From NCBI GenBank assembly GCA_963831235.1, contig CAWHPS010000035.1:62001-126000 (forward strand): a stretch of 64,000 bases of DNA, read 5' to 3'. How positions within the stretch are numbered: the stretch's first letter is position 1; each line of letters starts with the position of its first letter. Made by a program: the position numbers and the translations under genes. This DNA is from CAWHPS01 sp963831235 (lineage in GTDB: Bacteria > Fibrobacterota > OXYB2-FULL-49-7 > JAEUSG01). Under the pieces are notes generated by a model. The model saw nothing but the letters and a program-made list of their open reading frames with translations, had not been told where the DNA came from and did no database searches. Shown here piece by piece: positions 60,615 through 64,000 of the stretch.

Positions 60615-62460
60615 ATTTTACCATAATTACAAGTGTTTGGATATCTGAAGGACTAACACCAGAAATTCGAGCAGCCTGCCCAATAGTTGCTGGTTTAATT
60701 TTATTTAGCTTTTCTTTTGCTTCAGTTGAAAGATTTTGAACACTATAATAATTAAAATGTTCAGGAATTCGTTGTCCTTCAAGTTTTTCAAAAAGAGTTA
60801 TGTATTCCTGTTGCTTTTTTAAATATCCTTCATACTTAATAATGATTTCTATTCTTTTTGCTTCTTCATAAGGCATGCAAAAATCATAAGAAAGAATTTT
60901 GGAAAAAACTTCTACATTAAATTCGGGTCTTTTAATAATATTAAAAAGGGAAATATTGGAATCAAGTTCTTTTAAAGAAAGGTATTTTAAATATGGGTTT
61001 ATAGTTGTTTTATCAATTTTTATTTTTTTAAAATTATCCACCCCCTTATTTATGCGTTTTATTTTATCAAATGTATTTTTATAACTTTCCTTATCAATAA
61101 GACCTAATTTAAAACCTTTTTCCATTAATCTTTCGTCAGCATTGTCCTGACGGAGTAAAATCCTAAATTCGGCACGAGAAGTAAACATCCTATATGGCTC
61201 ATCGGTTCCTTTTGTTACCAAATCATCTATAAGTACTCCAATATATGCTTCTGATCGTTTAAGGACAAATGGGGGATTACTACGAATTTTAAGTACTGCA
61301 TTTATTCCAGCAACTAAACCCTGGGCTGCAGCTTCTTCGTATCCGGATGTGCCATTAATCTGTCCAGCAAAAAAAAGATTTTCAAGGGTTTTAGATTCCA
61401 ATGTATTCTTTAGCTGCAATGGCGGAAAATAATCATATTCGATTGCATAAGCTGGTATATCTATTTCTGCATTTTCAAGACCAGGAATAGTTTTTATTAA
61501 TTCAAATTGGATCTCTTCAGGAAAACAATTTGAAAAACCATTTAGATAAATATTCGGATGGTTTCTCCCTTCAGGTTCAATGAACAATTGATGTGTTTCC
61601 TTATCAGGAAAATTGATAATTTTTGTTTCAATAGATGGGCAGTATCGGGGCCCTCTTGATTTAATATCTCCCGACGCCATAGGAGAATAAGACATATATT
61701 TACGAATAAGTTCATGTGTTTGCAATGTTGTTCTTGTTAAATAGCAGGGGACTTGATCAATTTTAATTTCTTTTGTTGAATATGAAAAAGGCCACGGATG
61801 GATGTCGCCTTTTTGTTCAGAAAGACCTGAAATATTAATTGATGATCGAGAAATACGGGCTGGGGTTCCTGTTTTAAATCTATTTGAAAATATGCCGTGA
61901 TTATTTAAGCATTCTGTTATACCTTTTGAAGAAGGATCCCCAATACGACCAGCATTGATATTTTTTTTTCCAATATGAATAAGGCCATTCAGAAAAGTCC
62001 CACAAGTTAAAATTACACATTTTGAATAAAATTCTTCTCTGCTCTGGGTTTCAATTCCATATACCATTTTATCTTTTATGATTAAAGAAATAACACTTCC
62101 TTCAAGTAATGATAAACCAGGTAATTCTTTTAAATAGTTAGAAGCATAATTCATATATGCTTCTTTATCTACTTGTGCTCTAGGACCCCAAACAGCAGGT
62201 CCTTTACTTAAATTAAGCATACGAAATTGAATACCTGTAAGATCCGTAAATTTACCCATTAAACCACCGAGAACATCAATTTCTTTTACAATATGTCCTT
62301 TTGCAAGACCACCTATTGCTGGATTACAAGACATTTTACCAATTTGATATAATTTATTTGTAATCAATAAACAACTCAAACCCATTTTAATAATTGCATT
62401 TGCAGCTTCACAACCCGCATGTCCTCCGCCAACAATAATTGTATCAAATCTATTTATCAT
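60589..62460 (-). CDS. mnmG: tRNA uridine-5-carboxymethylaminomethyl enzyme MnmG (GidA)
   Basis: A 623-residue FAD enzyme that, with MnmE, modifies wobble U34 in tRNAs. The dinucleotide-binding site is IIVGGGHAGCEAA, followed by SCNPAIGGLAKGHIVKEIDVLGG, FKTGTPARI, GTSGYEEAAAQGLVAG and the late SRAEFRILLRQDNADERL. The C-terminal helical domain ends in ATIGQAARISGVSPSDI. Length is normal. A parS site sits 6 bases upstream of its start. Confidence 0.97.
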   Translation of the reverse strand: MINRFDTIIVGGGHAGCEAANAIIKMGLSCLLITNKLYQIGKMSCNPAIGGLAKGHIVKEIDVLGGLMGKFTDLTGIQFRMLNLSKGPAVWGPRAQVDKEAYMNYASNYLKELPGLSLLEGSVISLIIKDKMVYGIETQSREEFYSKCVILTCGTFLNGLIHIGKKNINAGRIGDPSSKGITECLNNHGIFSNRFKTGTPARISRSSINISGLSEQKGDIHPWPFSYSTKEIKIDQVPCYLTRTTLQTHELIRKYMSYSPMASGDIKSRGPRYCPSIETKIINFPDKETHQLFIEPEGRNHPNIYLNGFSNCFPEEIQFELIKTIPGLENAEIDIPAYAIEYDYFPPLQLKNTLESKTLENLFFAGQINGTSGYEEAAAQGLVAGINAVLKIRSNPPFVLKRSEAYIGVLIDDLVTKGTDEPYRMFTSRAEFRILLRQDNADERLMEKGFKLGLIDKESYKNTFDKIKRINKGVDNFKKIKIDKTTINPYLKYLSLKELDSNISLFNIIKRPEFNVEVFSKILSYDFCMPYEEAKRIEIIIKYEGYLKKQQEYITLFEKLEGQRIPEHFNYYSVQNLSTEAKEKLNKIKPATIGQAARISGVSPSDIQTLVIMVKYDRHKKSN

Positions 62461-62465
62461 TATTT

Positions 62466-62481
62466 TGTTTCACGTGAAACA
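62466..62481. promoter_or_regulatory. Perfect parS centromere site
   Basis: TGTTTCACGTGAAACA is the canonical 16-base parS palindrome, identical at all positions. It lies between mnmG and dnaA, where the origin is expected, and is the target of the ParB encoded at 58234-59118. Confidence 0.97.
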
Positions 62482-62712
62482 GGGATTAAATTATTAATTA
62501 TATTATATATCTTTAAATTAATCATAAGATATTTAATAGTGAGTATTTTGATGATAACTTATGTAATATATTACAATTAATAGTGTTATATCGATTTTTT
62601 TTGTTTAAAAAGTGTTTATAATTCAATATAAATTTGTTAATAATAATAATTATTTGTTAATAATTAAGGAAAAGACTTATTTTAAAATATAATAATGTTA
62701 ATATGTTAATAA
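62482..62712. other. Candidate oriC: AT-rich gap with TTATNNACA motifs
   Basis: The region between parS and dnaA is extremely AT-rich. It carries TGTTTATAA (62613-62621) and three copies of TGTTAATAA (62635-62643, 62655-62663, 62704-62712). Read on the minus strand all fit TTATNNACA, a relaxed DnaA-box pattern, in one orientation. With dnaA, parS, mnmG and parAB beside it this is the likely replication origin, although the AT bias makes chance matches common. Confidence 0.5.
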
Positions 62713-63999
62713 TTATTCTTCAATTATAGATTTTGAAATTTGATAAATATCATTTTTAATTTTAATATCATTTTTTATAATATTTTCAATATTGTTATAT
62801 CCATGAATAATTGTACTGTGATCTTTCATAAAAATTTTCCCTATATTTTTTAAAGAAGAGCTTGTTAATTTTCTTGAAAGATACATTGCAACTTGTCTTG
62901 GAATTACAAATTCTTTTTCTCTGCTACCTTTTATTATTTTTTCTCTAGGTATATTATAATATGTTGAAACTTTATCAATTACCTGTTCAACATAAATTTT
63001 TTTATTTTCATTTTCATTTTTCAACTCTAAAATTTCAATTGATTTTGTGTAATCAATATCAATTTTATACATTGAAGAATATGCCAAAAGCTTTATTAAA
63101 TACCCTTCCATTTCCCTAATGTTATTTGATGAATTTTTTGCTATATATTCAATTACATTTTCAGGTAAACTTAGGTTATTCCTTTTTGCTTTATTATGTA
63201 AAATTGCTATTTTTGTTTCATATGCAGGTGGTTGAATATCAACTGTAAGACCACTCTGAAACCTTGAAATTAATCTTTCTTCTAATCCAGTGATGTCTTT
63301 TGGAATTTTATCGCTTGTTACAACAATTTGTTTTCCATTATTAAATAAATCATTAAATATATGGAAAAATACTTCCTGGGTTCCTTCTTTTCCAGATAAA
63401 AACTGAATATCATCAACTAATAAAACATCACATATTTTATATAGTTTGTTAAATTCACCGGTTTTCTTCATTTCTATGTATTTTATAAATTCGTCCATAA
63501 ACTGCACTGAATTAGTAAAAATAATTTTTTCTTCTTTCTTTTTACTTAAAATCCGATTTCCAATTGCTTGAAGTATATGTGTTTTCCCCAACCCACTTTT
63601 CCCATAAATAAATAATGGATTGAATTTTGTTTTTCCTGGGGACTCTGAAACAGCAACACATGCCGAATGAGCAAACTCATTGTTTGTTCCAACTATAAAG
63701 TTTTCAAAAGTATATTCTTTATTTAGGGCTTTACTTATGTCTATTGGTAAAACATTTTCTTCTTGTGTTGATTTTTCAAACTTTACTTTTATTTTTACCG
63801 TAAATCCTGTTTTTTGTTTTATTGTTTCCACTAAAAGGTAGTTATATTTATCTTCAATAAAATTTGCGTGTATTTCACCTTTAGGTGTATTTATTATTGC
63901 TTCTTTTTCAGTTAAGCTTGTTAAAATAGTGGGTTCGAGCCAGGTTTTAAAGGATTCTTCTCTGACATTCTTGCTAATCAAAGAAAGACATTCTTTCCA
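62713..63999 (-). CDS. dnaA: Chromosomal replication initiator DnaA, 5' end cut by window edge
   Basis: About 428 residues remain; only a few N-terminal residues should be missing, since the visible sequence begins WKECLSLISKNV of domain I. The AAA+ domain has NPLFIYGKSGLGKTHILQ (Walker A) and VLLVDDIQFLSGK (Walker B), and domain IV ends with the DNA-binding DHSTIIHGYNNIEN. Internal TTG 63981 could be mistaken for a start, but the frame continues to the window edge. It initiates replication at oriC, probably in the gap just downstream. Confidence 0.96.
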   Translation of the reverse strand, partial: WKECLSLISKNVREESFKTWLEPTILTSLTEKEAIINTPKGEIHANFIEDKYNYLLVETIKQKTGFTVKIKVKFEKSTQEENVLPIDISKALNKEYTFENFIVGTNNEFAHSACVAVSESPGKTKFNPLFIYGKSGLGKTHILQAIGNRILSKKKEEKIIFTNSVQFMDEFIKYIEMKKTGEFNKLYKICDVLLVDDIQFLSGKEGTQEVFFHIFNDLFNNGKQIVVTSDKIPKDITGLEERLISRFQSGLTVDIQPPAYETKIAILHNKAKRNNLSLPENVIEYIAKNSSNNIREMEGYLIKLLAYSSMYKIDIDYTKSIEILELKNENENKKIYVEQVIDKVSTYYNIPREKIIKGSREKEFVIPRQVAMYLSRKLTSSSLKNIGKIFMKDHSTIIHGYNNIENIIKNDIKIKNDIYQISKSIIEE

Positions 64000-64000
64000 T

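Noticed and set aside
1..64000. tRNA, rRNA, riboswitch and CRISPR genes
   Set aside because: I looked at the intergenic regions and saw no cloverleaf, rRNA-like or known riboswitch core; very divergent structures could be missed without a covariance search.

Overview
The window looks like the chromosome of a diderm, probably anaerobic bacterium. It carries an envelope energy-transduction (ExbB/ExbD/TonB-like) locus, a Bat (von Willebrand A) operon, a long SecA with an insertion of the kind seen in the FCB superphylum, an AgmX/PglI-type TonB C-terminus and a bactofilin. A Fibrobacterota or other FCB-like lineage fits best, but this is inference from gene content only. The 3' end holds a chromosome-origin neighbourhood (dnaA, mnmG, rsmG, parA, parB) with a perfect parS site.

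Region 1 (1-5131): one tight plus-strand operon that joins mercury methylation to arsenic resistance: an ArsR-type regulator (cut by the window edge), hgcA, hgcB, arsC, a Cys-rich thioredoxin-fold membrane protein, a CcdA-like redox membrane protein, an ACR3 arsenite exporter and a YdcF-like protein. The catalytic cysteine codon of arsC is an in-frame TGA followed by a small hairpin, so the gene is a candidate selenoprotein arsenate reductase that a standard gene caller would truncate.

Region 2 (5184-15523): EamA exporter; a 343-bp non-autonomous transposon-like element with terminal inverted repeats and a 9-bp target duplication; a sigma-54 promoter driving amtB and a PII gene; a beta-propeller protein; an ABC-F ATPase; SrkA kinase; a Gfo/Idh/MocA oxidoreductase plus sugar-phosphate isomerase pair; a toxin-antitoxin pair.

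Region 3 (15600-26334, minus strand): carbohydrate genes (beta-helix protein, SIS isomerase, aldo/keto reductase), then secA, a FliL-like protein with a frameshift at an A7 run, PilZ, a TonB/AgmX-like transducer, ExbD, an ExbB-ExbD fusion, ExbB and a small exported protein. This looks like a c-di-GMP-responsive, proton-driven envelope machine.

Region 4 (26500-40637): a pilin-like protein, a lipoprotein region broken by frameshifts, a PHP phosphoesterase, an Fe-S protein and a CRP/FNR regulator with an FNR box in front of its own start, a membrane glycosyltransferase/TIGR02757/VanZ trio, a small ferredoxin, hisS, a LysM lytic transglycosylase, a sugar isomerase, a DHH phosphoesterase and a STAS protein.

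Region 5 (40640-58237): a GC-rich three-hairpin intergenic element, a Bat operon with a PKD-domain protein, glmM, a PAS-GGDEF cyclase, a frameshifted sugar epimerase, an unusual 591-residue protein with a full set of pentein/guanidino-enzyme catalytic motifs, ApbE, rpsU, a GH106-like glycosidase, HtrA, bactofilin and an M23 peptidase.

Region 6 (58234-64000): parB, parA, rsmG, mnmG, parS, a very AT-rich gap with DnaA-box-like motifs and the start-truncated dnaA. I found no tRNA, rRNA or CRISPR array.
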